A stretch of DNA of 64,000 nt from Flavobacterium foetidum (GCF_004634245.1 NZ_SJTF01000014.1:62001-126000), one strand, 5' to 3'. Counted from the stretch's first letter, positions 43,368-52,124 are shown. The notes: generated from the sequence alone by a model not told the origin. Numbers and translations: made by a program.

Positions 43368-44621
43368 TTATCTACTTTGCAGCCATCCCTCCGGATTATT
43401 GTTAGAAGTATTTTGCAGAATCAAAAACTTAATAACGGTTTTTCCTGTATCGCCGCTGGTTCTTACTTTTCCGATGCTTTGCTTGATATTTACTTTATCA
43501 CCTTGACTAACTGATACAGAACTCAAGTTTTGATAAACGGTGAAAAAGTCTCCATGCTGAATTACAACTGCTTTGTTTACAGGAGACAAAACAATTACTT
43601 TTGAAACTTCTCCATCAAAAACCGCTCGTGCATTTGCTCCTTCTTCGGTGGTAATCTCAACTCCAGAATTATGAATTGTCAGAGAAGGATGCAGTGGATG
43701 CGGCTGGTCTCCGTAGCCTAAAGAGATAAATCCCTTTTCTACTGGCCATGGCAGTCTTCCTCTATTAGCTTTAAAGTCTGCAGCCAGAATTTTGTCTTCT
43801 GGCGTTAAGGCAATTTTAGAAGATGAAACTGGTGCTTTTGTTTCGCTAGAACCCGGATTTGCTTTTGCTCTTTCAGCCGCTGCTTTTCTGTTTGCTTCGG
43901 CAATAGCTTCACGAATTAAACGATCGATTTGTTTGTCGATTCGTTTAGATTCGCTTTGTTTAGCACGAATATCTGCCGCAATTTTATTTTTATCTTTTTT
44001 AAGCGAATTGACCAATTTTTGCTGTTCCTTTTTTTCAACCTCAAGTGTTACTTTTTCTTTTTGGTTTTCAGCAATAATTTTCTTTTTAACTTGTCTTTGT
44101 CCATCTAGTTTGGCATTAAAATCAAGCAATTGTGCTGTTTTTGCCTGAATTTCTAGTCCTTGATTTTTTCTGTAATTGGTATATTGTTTTAAATACTGTG
44201 CCCTTTTATAAGCCTGAAGAAAACTTTCAGAAGACAAAATAAACATAGCGCGACTTTGCTCAGATCGGCTTTTGTATGATTTTAAAATCATTTCGGCATA
44301 ATCTTCTTTTAAAACTTTAAGTTCTTTTTTAAGTTTATTTACCTGAACCTGATTAATATACATATCATTACTAAGCAATTTTTCTTGTTTTGCAGTAGTA
44401 TTGATTAATTTTTCTTTGAGCTTAATTTTATTCGCCTGAATCAAATATTCGTTTACGGCAGATTTTTCTCTTTTTCGAACAGACTGCAACATTTTTTCGT
44501 TGTCTCTGATTTCCTGCTGAATCTGAGCTTTACGCTGCTCCAGTTTTTCTTGCTGCGAATCCTGCGCCCATACAAATGTAGTGGCACAAACTAAAATTAG
44601 GCTTAGGAGAAATTTTGGCAT
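43368..44621 (-). CDS. EnvC-like murein hydrolase activator (degenerate M23/LytM domain)
   Basis: A 417-residue exported protein: signal peptide (to about residue 19, VWAQ), a long coiled coil (about 22-245, Lys/Glu/Gln rich), and a C-terminal LytM domain (about 290-417). The LytM zinc site is not conserved. HNSGVEI stands where active enzymes have an HxxxD-type site, and VYQNL replaces the HxH motif. It should therefore activate amidases at the septum as EnvC does, rather than cut peptidoglycan. It is the last gene of a minus-strand group 46789 to 43368 and also has its own promoter box. Confidence 0.87.
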   Translation of the reverse strand: MPKFLLSLILVCATTFVWAQDSQQEKLEQRKAQIQQEIRDNEKMLQSVRKREKSAVNEYLIQANKIKLKEKLINTTAKQEKLLSNDMYINQVQVNKLKKELKVLKEDYAEMILKSYKSRSEQSRAMFILSSESFLQAYKRAQYLKQYTNYRKNQGLEIQAKTAQLLDFNAKLDGQRQVKKKIIAENQKEKVTLEVEKKEQQKLVNSLKKDKNKIAADIRAKQSESKRIDKQIDRLIREAIAEANRKAAAERAKANPGSSETKAPVSSSKIALTPEDKILAADFKANRGRLPWPVEKGFISLGYGDQPHPLHPSLTIHNSGVEITTEEGANARAVFDGEVSKVIVLSPVNKAVVIQHGDFFTVYQNLSSVSVSQGDKVNIKQSIGKVRTSGDTGKTVIKFLILQNTSNNNPEGWLQSR

Positions 44622-44640
44622 GTTTTTGTTTTCTTTAGTG

Positions 44641-44648
44641 CAAATTTA
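44641..44648 (-). promoter_or_regulatory. -7-like promoter box before the EnvC-like gene
   Basis: TAAATTTG on the minus strand fits TAnnTTTG. It lies 20 bases before the EnvC-like start codon and overlaps the end of the DUF4292 gene. Confidence 0.4.
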
Positions 44649-45425
44649 CTTAATTATAACTTTTTTATAACCGCTTGGAACGCTATACGGAAAAGAAAGT
44701 TCTTCATTAAATGAAATGTTATTGTAGTTTAAGTTAATATTTGTTTTGCCCTTTGGCTGTACCGCATTGATTTCGATTGTTGTTGGAATAATTCCCTGAT
44801 CAAAAACTTTGTTGTCTGAGTAGGCAATTTGCAAGTTTCTGTTTTCTGAAGGTTGTGAAATTTCTTCTTTCTGAATCAGATATTTTTCGGCATCCAGATA
44901 AAATGATTTTTTAATGTTATTGTCTCTTTGATCTTCTAAACGGAAAAGATTTTCGACAATCGTCTGCGTATATTTACCTTTTCGCAAATCATCAAAAGCC
45001 TCGCCTACCAATAGATTTTGAACTTTATTGTAGTCCAAATCGGTTCCAAGCCATTTACTTAAACTAGAAAAATCACCTTCATAATAGGTACTGTTTATTT
45101 TTTCGTAATAACTCACTGCCGAAGGTGTAATGAGTGCTTTTGCCATTGTAATTCCTAAAAAACGAACACTAATCAATATCTGTTTGTCTCTTTCAATACG
45201 AATTTCTGCCGTTACGTTCTGACTTTGTTTTTCATCAACGTACTTGGCGCTGGCTTTTATATATAATGTAGAAAAATCTAATTTGTTCTCGTAATGTTTT
45301 TCTACCACCTTCTTGTCTTCCTTAATTGCAACCGTTTCGGTTGGGCTGGTCTGTACTGCAGTCATTTTCGATTTACAAGAAATTAATGAAATCGATAAGA
45401 TTGCTATTGCTATATATTTTTTCAT
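44646..45425 (-). CDS. DUF4292 lipoprotein
   Basis: A 259-residue lipoprotein (AILSISLISCKSKM, lipidated cysteine C17). The mature part is a LolA/LolB-like beta-rich DUF4292 domain with TLYIKASAKYVDEKQSQ and SYYEKINSTYYEGD. This family is common in Bacteroidetes and is placed between a TPR protein and an EnvC-like gene, as here. The function is not established; a lipoprotein or lipid handling role is suggested only by fold similarity. Confidence 0.85.
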   Translation of the reverse strand: MKKYIAIAILSISLISCKSKMTAVQTSPTETVAIKEDKKVVEKHYENKLDFSTLYIKASAKYVDEKQSQNVTAEIRIERDKQILISVRFLGITMAKALITPSAVSYYEKINSTYYEGDFSSLSKWLGTDLDYNKVQNLLVGEAFDDLRKGKYTQTIVENLFRLEDQRDNNIKKSFYLDAEKYLIQKEEISQPSENRNLQIAYSDNKVFDQGIIPTTIEINAVQPKGKTNINLNYNNISFNEELSFPYSVPSGYKKVIIK

Positions 45426-45439
45426 TTGAATGTCTCCTT

Positions 45440-46789
45440 TTACTTTTTTTTCTTTAATAATTCATTTGCCTTCAAAAAGTATTCCTCTTTTTTCTTGGCA
45501 TCTCCTAATCCATTATAAGCTTCTCCTAACTGAATATTAAAATTTGCTTCAAGAGTGGCGTCATCAACCACGTAATCAAGCCCCATTTCTAAAACCGTTT
45601 TGGCGTTTTTAAATTGTTTAATTTGATTGTTTCCCAGTCCTGCATAGTAATAAAATTGAGGCTGGCTTGGGTAAACTTCTATCAGCATCATGGCTCTTTT
45701 TGCCATTGGCTCAAATTGTTTGGTCTGTGTGTAAGCTTCGAGTAACAACAGATTGGTTTCTCGATCGGTATCAGAATTCGAATTTAAATCTTTTTCATAA
45801 TACTTAACAGCGTTTTCAAATTGTCCTTTGTTGTGATAAAATTTTCCTATTTCTTTTGCAACATCAACATTTGGATCATTGTCAAAATAGGCAATTGCTT
45901 TTTCTAATTCTGTGGCGTACTGCGGGTTTTTGTTTACATAAATCAAAAACTCATTAAGCGTACGGTGTTTTATCTTTGAATCAATTTTGGAACTTGCCAA
46001 AATCACATTCATAGATTTTATGGCTTTATCGGCCTGATTGGCATCTAGATAGGTTTTGAATAAACTTACCTGTCCCCATTCTGAATTCGGAATTTCTTTT
46101 GCTAATTGTTTGGCAACCTCAAGCGCCTTGTCTCCTTCGTTGTTTTTAGAATACAGAAAAATAAGATTGACGTAATTTGATTCTTCTTTAGGATCTTTTT
46201 TGATTTGTGCAATCAGGTTGTCAATTTCAGCGTTCTGATATTTTCCTTGTGACAAGATTTGCTGCTTATAAATTTCACGATCTGAAGATTTTCCGTATTT
46301 ATCATTCATTTCGTTAATTGTTGCAAGTGCCTTATCGTATTGGTTGGTAATCATGTAAAGCGAAATCAAATCGTCTTTATACTCTTCATCAAAAACAATT
46401 ATTTTCTGAATAGTCTCGATTGCCAATGGATAATTTTTGGTTTCGTAACTTACATCATATATGCCAAGCCAAAACCATTTGTTTTTAGGATCAAGCTGTG
46501 TTGCTTTCTCAAAAGCATTTTGTGCATTTTGAAATTCTTTAAGTGCGAGATAATTTTTTCCCAGCTCAAAGTAAGCGACTGCATCATTGGGTTTTAGCTT
46601 GATGCATTTCTCCAATGATACAATTGCTTTGTCATAATTTTCAATTCCTTTTTGTTTTAGTGATTCATAAAATGAGTCCTGATATTCATCAGTTGCCATA
46701 GCAATATCTTCGGGTTCTGTTTGTGCATAAACCGAAAACGAACTGCTCAAAACAGCTAAAAATAAAAGAGCTAAAACTTTGTTTTTCAT
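45440..46789 (-). CDS. Exported tetratricopeptide-repeat protein
   Basis: A protein of about 449 residues with a signal peptide (MKNKVLALLFLAVLSSSFSVYAQ) and roughly ten TPR units through the whole length, for example AVAYFELGKNYLALKEFQNAQNAFEKA and AVKYYEKDLNSNS. The frame opens at a GTG at 46804, but the ATG at 46789 gives a normal signal peptide. TPR arrays hold protein partners together. The neighbouring DUF4292 and EnvC-like genes suggest an envelope role. Confidence 0.87.
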   Translation of the reverse strand: MKNKVLALLFLAVLSSSFSVYAQTEPEDIAMATDEYQDSFYESLKQKGIENYDKAIVSLEKCIKLKPNDAVAYFELGKNYLALKEFQNAQNAFEKATQLDPKNKWFWLGIYDVSYETKNYPLAIETIQKIIVFDEEYKDDLISLYMITNQYDKALATINEMNDKYGKSSDREIYKQQILSQGKYQNAEIDNLIAQIKKDPKEESNYVNLIFLYSKNNEGDKALEVAKQLAKEIPNSEWGQVSLFKTYLDANQADKAIKSMNVILASSKIDSKIKHRTLNEFLIYVNKNPQYATELEKAIAYFDNDPNVDVAKEIGKFYHNKGQFENAVKYYEKDLNSNSDTDRETNLLLLEAYTQTKQFEPMAKRAMMLIEVYPSQPQFYYYAGLGNNQIKQFKNAKTVLEMGLDYVVDDATLEANFNIQLGEAYNGLGDAKKKEEYFLKANELLKKKK

Positions 46790-46838
46790 TATTTTATAAA
46801 TCACATTTTATACAAACGGAACCTACTTAAAATTTATT

Positions 46839-47855
46839 TTATTCTAAAACTGAATAATCTCCAATGCTCACACTGGTAAATTTGCCATCATAACTTACAT
46901 GATTTCCGATCATTGCGTTATCTAAGTTAGCATTTTTAATTTGAGTATGAGTCTGAATTAAGCTATTTTTAATAGTACTATCAGTAATGTGACATCCTTT
47001 TCCAACAGAAACGTTTGGTCCAACGGTTGTATTTTTTAAGACTACATTTTCGCCAATGTAACATGGAGGAATAATTGTTGCATTTTCTAATGTCACACCA
47101 TAGTCTACCAAATGCTCTCCGTCGTTATGAAGGAAACCTAACATTCTGGAATTTGTTTCTACAGTAACATCTTTGTTTCCGCAATCCATCCACTCGTCAA
47201 CACTCCCGGTTTTGAAAACTTTTCCGTTGGCCATCATCGCTTTAATTCCGTCATTGATTTGGTATTCTCCACCATTCTGAATATTGTTATCCAAAACATT
47301 TTGAAGTTCATTTCTTAAAACTCCAACTTCTTTAAAATAATAAATTCCGATAACAGCCAAATCACTTACAAATTCTTTTGGTTTTTCTACCAGTTCGATA
47401 ATTTCATTATTCTGATTGAGTTTTACAACGCCAAATGCTTCTGGTTGCTCCACTTGTTTAACCCAGATTACAGCATCTGCATCAGGATCTAATTCAAAAT
47501 CTGCTCTAATCAAAGTATCAGCATAAGCAATTACAGCTGGTCCAGACAGAGATTCTTTCGCACACATAATGGCGTGTCCAGTTCCTAAAGGCTGATCTTG
47601 GCGGTAGATCGAAGCTTTTGCTCCTAATCCTTCTGCTAAATCTTGTAGACTTTTTACAACATCATCACCAAAGAAAGCTTCATCACCTAAAATAAAGGCA
47701 ACTTCTTCTATTGGTTCTTTTAATATTTTGGCAATATCTTCAACTAAGCGGTGTACGATTGATTTACCTGCGACTGGAATTAATGGTTTTGGAACTGTTA
47801 ACGTATGCGGCCTAAGTCTTGATCCACGGCCGGCCATTGGCACAATTATTTTCAT
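46839..47855 (-). CDS. Sugar-phosphate nucleotidyltransferase with left-handed beta-helix tail
   Basis: A 338-residue enzyme of the glucose-1-phosphate thymidylyl-/mannose-1-phosphate guanylyltransferase family. The nucleotide-binding signature MAGRGSRLRPHTLTVPKPL is at 7-25 and QPLGTGHAI near 107-115, and the metal aspartate lies in IAYADTLI. The C-terminal part (about 255-338) has hexapeptide repeats (PCYIGENVVLKNTTVGPNV). It makes an NDP-sugar for surface polysaccharides; the flippase gene nearby fits. The exact sugar and nucleotide are not readable. Confidence 0.9.
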   Translation of the reverse strand: MKIIVPMAGRGSRLRPHTLTVPKPLIPVAGKSIVHRLVEDIAKILKEPIEEVAFILGDEAFFGDDVVKSLQDLAEGLGAKASIYRQDQPLGTGHAIMCAKESLSGPAVIAYADTLIRADFELDPDADAVIWVKQVEQPEAFGVVKLNQNNEIIELVEKPKEFVSDLAVIGIYYFKEVGVLRNELQNVLDNNIQNGGEYQINDGIKAMMANGKVFKTGSVDEWMDCGNKDVTVETNSRMLGFLHNDGEHLVDYGVTLENATIIPPCYIGENVVLKNTTVGPNVSVGKGCHITDSTIKNSLIQTHTQIKNANLDNAMIGNHVSYDGKFTSVSIGDYSVLE

Positions 47856-47943
47856 TTTCTGTTTGATTTTATAGGAAGATTTTACTTTAAATCTTCATTG
47901 GGTTTGGTCATTTTTTTATTGAAACGGAAAATTGCGTATGAGA

Positions 47944-48378
47944 TTATTTCACTCCAGTGCTTCCAAAACCGCCTTCTCCTCTAGAAGTTTCAGAAAGCGT
48001 TTCTACTTCAATCCATTCGGCTCTTTCGTGTTTAGCAATAATCAGCTGGGCAATTCTTTCTCCGTTTTCGATTACAAAATCATCATTAGATAAATTTACT
48101 AAAATTACTCCAATTTCTCCTCTGTAATCGGCATCGATAGTTCCTGGCGAGTTTAAGACAGTAACTCCTTTTTTAGCCGCCAGTCCGCTTCTTGGTCTTA
48201 CTTGCGCTTCGTAACCAATTGGCAATTCTATAAAAAGTCCGGTTTTTACAATCGTTCTTTCTAAAGGTCTTAACGTAATTGGTTCTAAAATATTGGCACG
48301 CAAATCCATTCCTGCAGAAGCAATCGTTTCGTAATTTGGCAAATCGTGCTGTGATTTATTGATAATTTGAATTTTCAT
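47944..48378 (-). CDS. dut: dUTP diphosphatase
   Basis: A 144-residue trimeric dUTPase that hydrolyses dUTP to dUMP and pyrophosphate. All five motifs are present: AGMDLRA, PRSGLAAKKGV, GTIDADYRGEI, ERIAQLI and the C-terminal RGEGGFGSTG arm. The length is typical. It lies between the nucleotidyltransferase and the flippase on the same strand, with 26- and 88-base spacers. Confidence 0.96.
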   Translation of the reverse strand: MKIQIINKSQHDLPNYETIASAGMDLRANILEPITLRPLERTIVKTGLFIELPIGYEAQVRPRSGLAAKKGVTVLNSPGTIDADYRGEIGVILVNLSNDDFVIENGERIAQLIIAKHERAEWIEVETLSETSRGEGGFGSTGVK

Positions 48379-48404
48379 TTTTTAATATAGAATTTTAAAC
48401 GTAG

Positions 48405-49865
48405 TTATTTTTTCTTCAGTATTCCTTTTATGGTATCTTTTTCGAAATGGTAAACTAAATACATAAAAGCTAAGAGAAGTGGAATTCCGACATAATATTT
48501 CTCTCTAAATCCGTAAAAAGAAATAATAGAAAATAAAATAGAAACTCCCAAATAAGCACCAATCTTATTCATGTCATAAGGTATCGGATAGTATTTATTT
48601 CCTAAAATATACGAAATCAGCATCATGCTTCCGTAGGCAGAGATGGTAGCGATTGCAGAACCATAATAGCTGTATTTTGGAATTAAAAGATAATTTAAAA
48701 TTAAAGTCACAATAGCGCCAACAATAGAAATGTAAGCACCAATTTTTGTTTTATCGGTCAGTTTGTACCAAACCGAAAGATTGTTGTAAATGCCTAAAAA
48801 GAAATTGGCCAGAATAATAAGAGGCACCACTTTCATGGCTTCCCAATACGATTTATTATCGAGCAGCAAATATTTTAAAACATCTGCAAATACAATAACT
48901 CCCAATAAAATTAGGGAACCAAGAATTACAAAATATTTTGTGATCACGGCATAAGTCTGCGGTGCATTTTCGTTTTTTGCATGGCTGAAAAAGAAAGGTT
49001 CGATTCCTAATCTAAAAGCCGTTGCAAAAAGCACCATAAATAATCCTAACTTATAACAGGCAGAGTAAGCTCCAACTTCAGATTTTGCAAGGTTTTCTGG
49101 AAGCAGATAACCAAGAAGAATTTTATCAAAATGTTCATTTACCGCAAATGCCAATCCTGCAACCAAAATCGGAAGTCCGTATTTCATCATTTTTCTCCAA
49201 AGTACTGGGTCGAATTTTCGTCCAAGGGAAAGATAATTTGGAGAAAGCACCACAAAAGTCGCTAAGCTTGCCAGCAGATTTGCTATAAAAATATAGGCAA
49301 TCTGAAAATTCTCAACATATAAATTATCCCAAACAGAATTGGGATGTTCGGCCGCTAGATTTGGCAGATAAAGCAAGAAAAATATGTTAAGCAATAAATT
49401 GATCACAACATTTCCAATCTTGATAGCGGCATAAACCATAGGTCTTTGATTGGCTCTTAATTTTGAAAACGGAATTAAGACCAATGCATCCAAAACTAAA
49501 ATCCAAACTGTGTAGGTAATGTATTGTACATCTACTTCGGCCCAATTTGCCAAAGTGTTCCTGAAAATTAAAGCAGCAAACAAAAAGATAATCGAGGACC
49601 AAAAAATAGAAATCGTAGAAGTAGCAATTACATTTTTTTTATCTTCTTCTGCACTATAAAATCTAAAAAAAGCCGTTTCCATTCCGTACGAGAGTACAAC
49701 ATTGAAGAAAACCATCCAGGATAAAACAATCGATACTTCTCCATACTCAGCTGTCGGTAAAATTCCCGTATATAATCTAACCAGCAAGAAACTAAGCATT
49801 CGCGGTAAAACGGTTGCCAGTCCATAAATTGCGGTCTGTTTAAATAGATTTTTATATAATCCCAA
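48405..49865 (-). CDS. Polysaccharide/lipid-linked oligosaccharide flippase (Wzx/MurJ-like)
   Basis: A polytopic protein of about 486 residues with twelve to fourteen membrane segments, starting GLYKNLFKQTAIYGLATVLPR as in Bacteroidetes flippases. The open frame extends to an ATG at 49904, but a promoter box (49892-49899) overlaps that end, so the TTG at 49865 is the better start. It flips undecaprenyl-linked sugars across the inner membrane. The sugar nucleotidyltransferase two genes downstream may supply the pathway. Confidence 0.85.
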   Translation of the reverse strand: MGLYKNLFKQTAIYGLATVLPRMLSFLLVRLYTGILPTAEYGEVSIVLSWMVFFNVVLSYGMETAFFRFYSAEEDKKNVIATSTISIFWSSIIFLFAALIFRNTLANWAEVDVQYITYTVWILVLDALVLIPFSKLRANQRPMVYAAIKIGNVVINLLLNIFFLLYLPNLAAEHPNSVWDNLYVENFQIAYIFIANLLASLATFVVLSPNYLSLGRKFDPVLWRKMMKYGLPILVAGLAFAVNEHFDKILLGYLLPENLAKSEVGAYSACYKLGLFMVLFATAFRLGIEPFFFSHAKNENAPQTYAVITKYFVILGSLILLGVIVFADVLKYLLLDNKSYWEAMKVVPLIILANFFLGIYNNLSVWYKLTDKTKIGAYISIVGAIVTLILNYLLIPKYSYYGSAIATISAYGSMMLISYILGNKYYPIPYDMNKIGAYLGVSILFSIISFYGFREKYYVGIPLLLAFMYLVYHFEKDTIKGILKKK

Positions 49866-49891
49866 AATAATTAGTAATAAAGTTCGGAAAA

Positions 49892-49899
49892 CAAAAATA
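49892..49899 (-). promoter_or_regulatory. -7 promoter box before the flippase gene
   Basis: TATTTTTG on the minus strand fits TAnnTTTG, 27 bases before the TTG start at 49865. It decides against the upstream ATG at 49904. Confidence 0.45.
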
Positions 49900-49957
49900 A
49901 CCAATTCTTTTGTTTATTAATGCTTTTGGCGGACCAATAAAAAAGTTAATTCTAATT

Positions 49958-50404
49958 TTACCTGGTTAATTTATTTTCGTCTAAAACTTTCACAAAATGA
50001 AAGCCTTTCGGGCCATATCCCTGATTATAATAAAAACGATGTGCAGCAAAATTTCCGGTAAAAGCATCTAGGACAATACTGCTGCATCCTAAATCATTTG
50101 CTTTTTGCTCTATATAATCTGTAAGCATTTTTCCGATACCTTTCGAACGGTGTTTTGGATTTACTACAAAATTGTCAATTTCAAGATATTTTCCAGTCCA
50201 TAATTTAGTTGCCGACCAACAACCGGTAATTCCAAGACAAACTTTTTCTTCAAAAACCCCGATTTGGACATAATTATGCGGTACCATTTCATTTAGAAAG
50301 GCTTCGTATTTTTCTACTGTAATATTAGGATATAAAAAACGTATGGTATTTATCTGTTCTAGCATTTCTGCTATGGTCGTCAGCTCTTTTACTTGAAGTT
50401 TCAT
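49958..50404 (-). CDS. GNAT-family N-acetyltransferase
   Basis: A GNAT enzyme of about 148 residues that transfers acetyl from acetyl-CoA to an amine. The acetyl-CoA loop is visible in VVNPKHRSKGIGKMLTDYIEQKA (R/Q-x-x-G-x-G/A type). The C-terminal strand reads VLDAFTGNFAAHRFYYNQGYGPKGFHFVK. The ATG at 50404 is preferred over the longer frame from 50425, since a promoter box occupies 50423-50430. The substrate is unknown. Confidence 0.88.
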   Translation of the reverse strand: MKLQVKELTTIAEMLEQINTIRFLYPNITVEKYEAFLNEMVPHNYVQIGVFEEKVCLGITGCWSATKLWTGKYLEIDNFVVNPKHRSKGIGKMLTDYIEQKANDLGCSSIVLDAFTGNFAAHRFYYNQGYGPKGFHFVKVLDENKLTR

Positions 50405-50422
50405 GTAATTAAAAATTAAACT

Positions 50423-50430
50423 CAAAAATA
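50423..50430 (-). promoter_or_regulatory. -7 promoter box before the GNAT gene
   Basis: TATTTTTG on the minus strand fits TAnnTTTG, 19 bases before the ATG at 50404. It overlaps the alternative start at 50425. Confidence 0.45.
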
Positions 50431-50820
50431 CTTAAAAAAGCAGACTCGTAATATGTCAATCAAATAACAAAAACCTTATTTTATTATTTTTTTGACTTTT
50501 AGGGGCAATGTAAATGTTTTGATAAATCGCTGATGTTCTACCGATATTTCTATATATAATTACATTTTGAAAAAATCATTGCAAAAAAATCAACACAAAT
50601 TCGACTAAAAAAATAGAACACCGCACAATATATTTAAGGATTTACCGTTTTAACTAATTATATTATAATTGAAATTAAAGTAGATTTAGGCTAAAAACTC
50701 AAATGTAATTTCAACAAAATGAACACACTAGCGCAAAAATATCCTCATTTTTACATAAAACATGTGAATAATATAAATCTAACATGGAAATTATGTAAGA
50801 TTTTTTTCTTAAACCTTTCT
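50431..50820. other. Gene-free AT-rich spacer, left part
   Basis: No supported gene or hairpin is seen here. Short frames on both strands lack family-like sequence. It precedes the putative structured RNA at 50834, and the -7 box TAAATTTG begins at 50821. Confidence 0.6.
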
Positions 50821-50828
50821 TAAATTTG
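50821..50828 (+). promoter_or_regulatory. -7 promoter box before the tandem RNA element
   Basis: TAAATTTG fits TAnnTTTG on the plus strand. The expected start of transcription, about 50834, coincides with the beginning of the first repeat copy at 50836. Confidence 0.5.
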
Positions 50829-50835
50829 TAACATA

Positions 50836-50922
50836 GGGATTGAGGATAGCTAAAATGTAACCCTTTAAAAAAACTAAGCATTGGGACTAATAAAGCTAGT
50901 TTGTTCCCATAAAAGACAAAGC
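50836..50922 (+). repeat. Tandem RNA-like unit, copy 1
   Basis: This 87-base unit has its hairpin block at 50883-50908. The sequence between GGGATTG and AATGTAACCC differs from copy 2. Confidence 0.75.
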
Positions 50923-50925
50923 AAA

Positions 50926-51010
50926 GGGATTGATTCTGCTGTAATGTAACCCTCAAAAAAACAGAGCCGTGGGACTAATAAAGCTAGTTTGTTCCCAAGA
51001 AAGACAAAGC
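50926..51010 (+). repeat. Tandem RNA-like unit, copy 2
   Basis: This 85-base unit starts 90 bases after copy 1 and carries the identical 26-base hairpin block at 50971-50996. Confidence 0.75.
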
Positions 51011-51032
51011 ACACAGAGTTATCTGTCAATTT

Positions 51033-51090
51033 TTATAAAATGGTAGTGATTCTCAATTTTTGAACAAAATCGAGAATCACCATTTTATAA
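51033..51090. other. Large hairpin between RNA element and atp operon
   Basis: TTATAAAATGG plus TGATTCTC on the left (51033-51054, interrupted by TAG) pairs with GAGAATCACCATTTTATAA (51072-51090). That gives about 19 base pairs with a 3-base bulge and a 17-base loop. No T tract follows, so it is not a classical terminator. It may protect or process the upstream RNA. Confidence 0.65.
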
Positions 51091-51121
51091 AGAAATTAAA
51101 AAAAGCATCAAACTTTTCAAT

Positions 51122-51157
51122 AAAAGAAAAAGCCAGCAATCGCTGGCTTTTTCTTTT
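51122..51157. terminator. Terminator of the atp operon, bidirectional
   Basis: A perfect 16-base-pair stem (AAAAGAAAAAGCCAGC with GCTGGCTTTTTCTTTT) has a 4-base loop AATC. It sits 17 bases after the atpG stop on the minus strand. The A/T-rich lower stem would work in both directions. Confidence 0.88.
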
Positions 51158-51173
51158 TTATATTGTGGAGATA

Positions 51174-52034
51174 TTATCCGTTTAAAGCTTCTGCTCCACC
51201 CACAATTTCCAAAATTTCACTTGTAATCGCAGCCTGACGTGCTTTGTTATAAGTTAATTTCAATTGGTTTCTTAAAGCTGTAGCATTATCTGTTGCTTTG
51301 TGCATTGCCGTCATACGTGCTCCATGCTCAGAAGCGAATGAATCACGAATTCCTTTATACAATTGCGTCTTTAATGATTTTGGAATCAAAGTCAATACAA
51401 TTTCTTCTTTTGATGGCTCATAAATATAATCAGCGCCAGAAACTGCTTTGTCAGAATTAATTGGTGCCAAAGGCAAAAACTGCTCAGTCTGAACAATTTG
51501 AGTTGCAGCATTTTTAAACTGATTGTAAATCAATTCAATTCTGTCGTATTCTCCAGATAAGAATCTTTCAGTTAGATTATCAGCGATGCCAGCAACGTTC
51601 TCAAAAGTTAAATGGTCAAAAATTGCATTATGATGACCGTGAACTTTATGCGTTTTGCTTAATGCATCATTTCCTTTTTTACCTATAGCAAAAACATCAA
51701 CCTGCTTTCCGGCATAAAAAGCGGTGCGATTTTTAATTTCTTTAATAACATTGGAATTAAAAGCACCACACAAACCTCTGTTAGAAGTAATTGCAACAAG
51801 CAATACTTTTTTAACCTCACGTTGTGTCGTGTATGCACCACCAACTTCACCTTCAAGCGAAGCAGAAAGATTTTGCAATAATTCTGTTAATTTTTCGGCA
51901 TAAGGACGCATTGCTGTGATTGCATCTTGTGCTTTCTTCAGCTTTGCAGCAGAAACCATTTTCATAGCCGATGTAATCTGCATCGTCGATGAAACGGAAG
52001 TAATTCTATTACGGATTTCTTTTAAATTTGCCAT
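51174..52034 (-). CDS. atpG: ATP synthase F1 gamma subunit
   Basis: A 286-residue central-stalk subunit that rotates inside the alpha3-beta3 ring. The N-terminal helix MANLKEIRNRITSVSSTMQITSAMKMVSAAKLKKAQ and the C-terminal helix with TDNATALRNQLKLTYNKARQAAITSEI are typical of the family. It is the last gene of the minus-strand atp operon, separated from atpA by a hairpin-bearing spacer and followed by a strong terminator. No atpD or atpC follows it. Confidence 0.96.
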   Translation of the reverse strand: MANLKEIRNRITSVSSTMQITSAMKMVSAAKLKKAQDAITAMRPYAEKLTELLQNLSASLEGEVGGAYTTQREVKKVLLVAITSNRGLCGAFNSNVIKEIKNRTAFYAGKQVDVFAIGKKGNDALSKTHKVHGHHNAIFDHLTFENVAGIADNLTERFLSGEYDRIELIYNQFKNAATQIVQTEQFLPLAPINSDKAVSGADYIYEPSKEEIVLTLIPKSLKTQLYKGIRDSFASEHGARMTAMHKATDNATALRNQLKLTYNKARQAAITSEILEIVGGAEALNG

Positions 52035-52063
52035 CTATTAATTAGAAAATGTGACAATTTGAA

Positions 52064-52110
52064 AATTAGATAATTAGAAAAATGTTAAAGCATTTTCTAA
52101 TTATCTAATT
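52064..52110. repeat. Hairpin in the atpA-atpG spacer
   Basis: AATTAGATAATTAGAAAAATG (52064-52084) pairs with 52091-52110 over 20 bases with one extra A and a 6-base loop. It lies inside the operon, so it may tune the downstream message or be a dispersed repeat. Confidence 0.7.
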
Positions 52111-52124
52111 AACGAATTATCTAA

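Larger units (their letters stand above)
50834..51012 (+). ncRNA. Candidate structured non-coding RNA made of two tandem copies
   Basis: Two copies of an 85-87-base unit (50836-50922 and 50926-51010) share conserved blocks: GGGATTG, AATGTAACCCT, a 26-base hairpin block starting GGGACTAATAAAGC and ending GTTCCC (identical in both copies), and GACAAAGC. The segments between differ. Conserved GGG..CCC pairings suggest two stem-loops per unit. A promoter box lies directly in front, and no frame crosses the region convincingly. The Flavobacteria-specific Flavo-1 RNA family is the first known family to test; I cannot confirm a match. Confidence 0.6.

Noticed and set aside
47875..47896. GAAGATTT/AAATCTTC hairpin after dut
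   Set aside because: It has only 8 AT-rich base pairs without a T tract, which is too weak to call a terminator.
50711..50956. Possible 81-residue minus-strand protein in the gene-free spacer
   Set aside because: It has no family-like sequence, and the same bases hold the tandem RNA-like repeats, whose changes do not follow codon structure.
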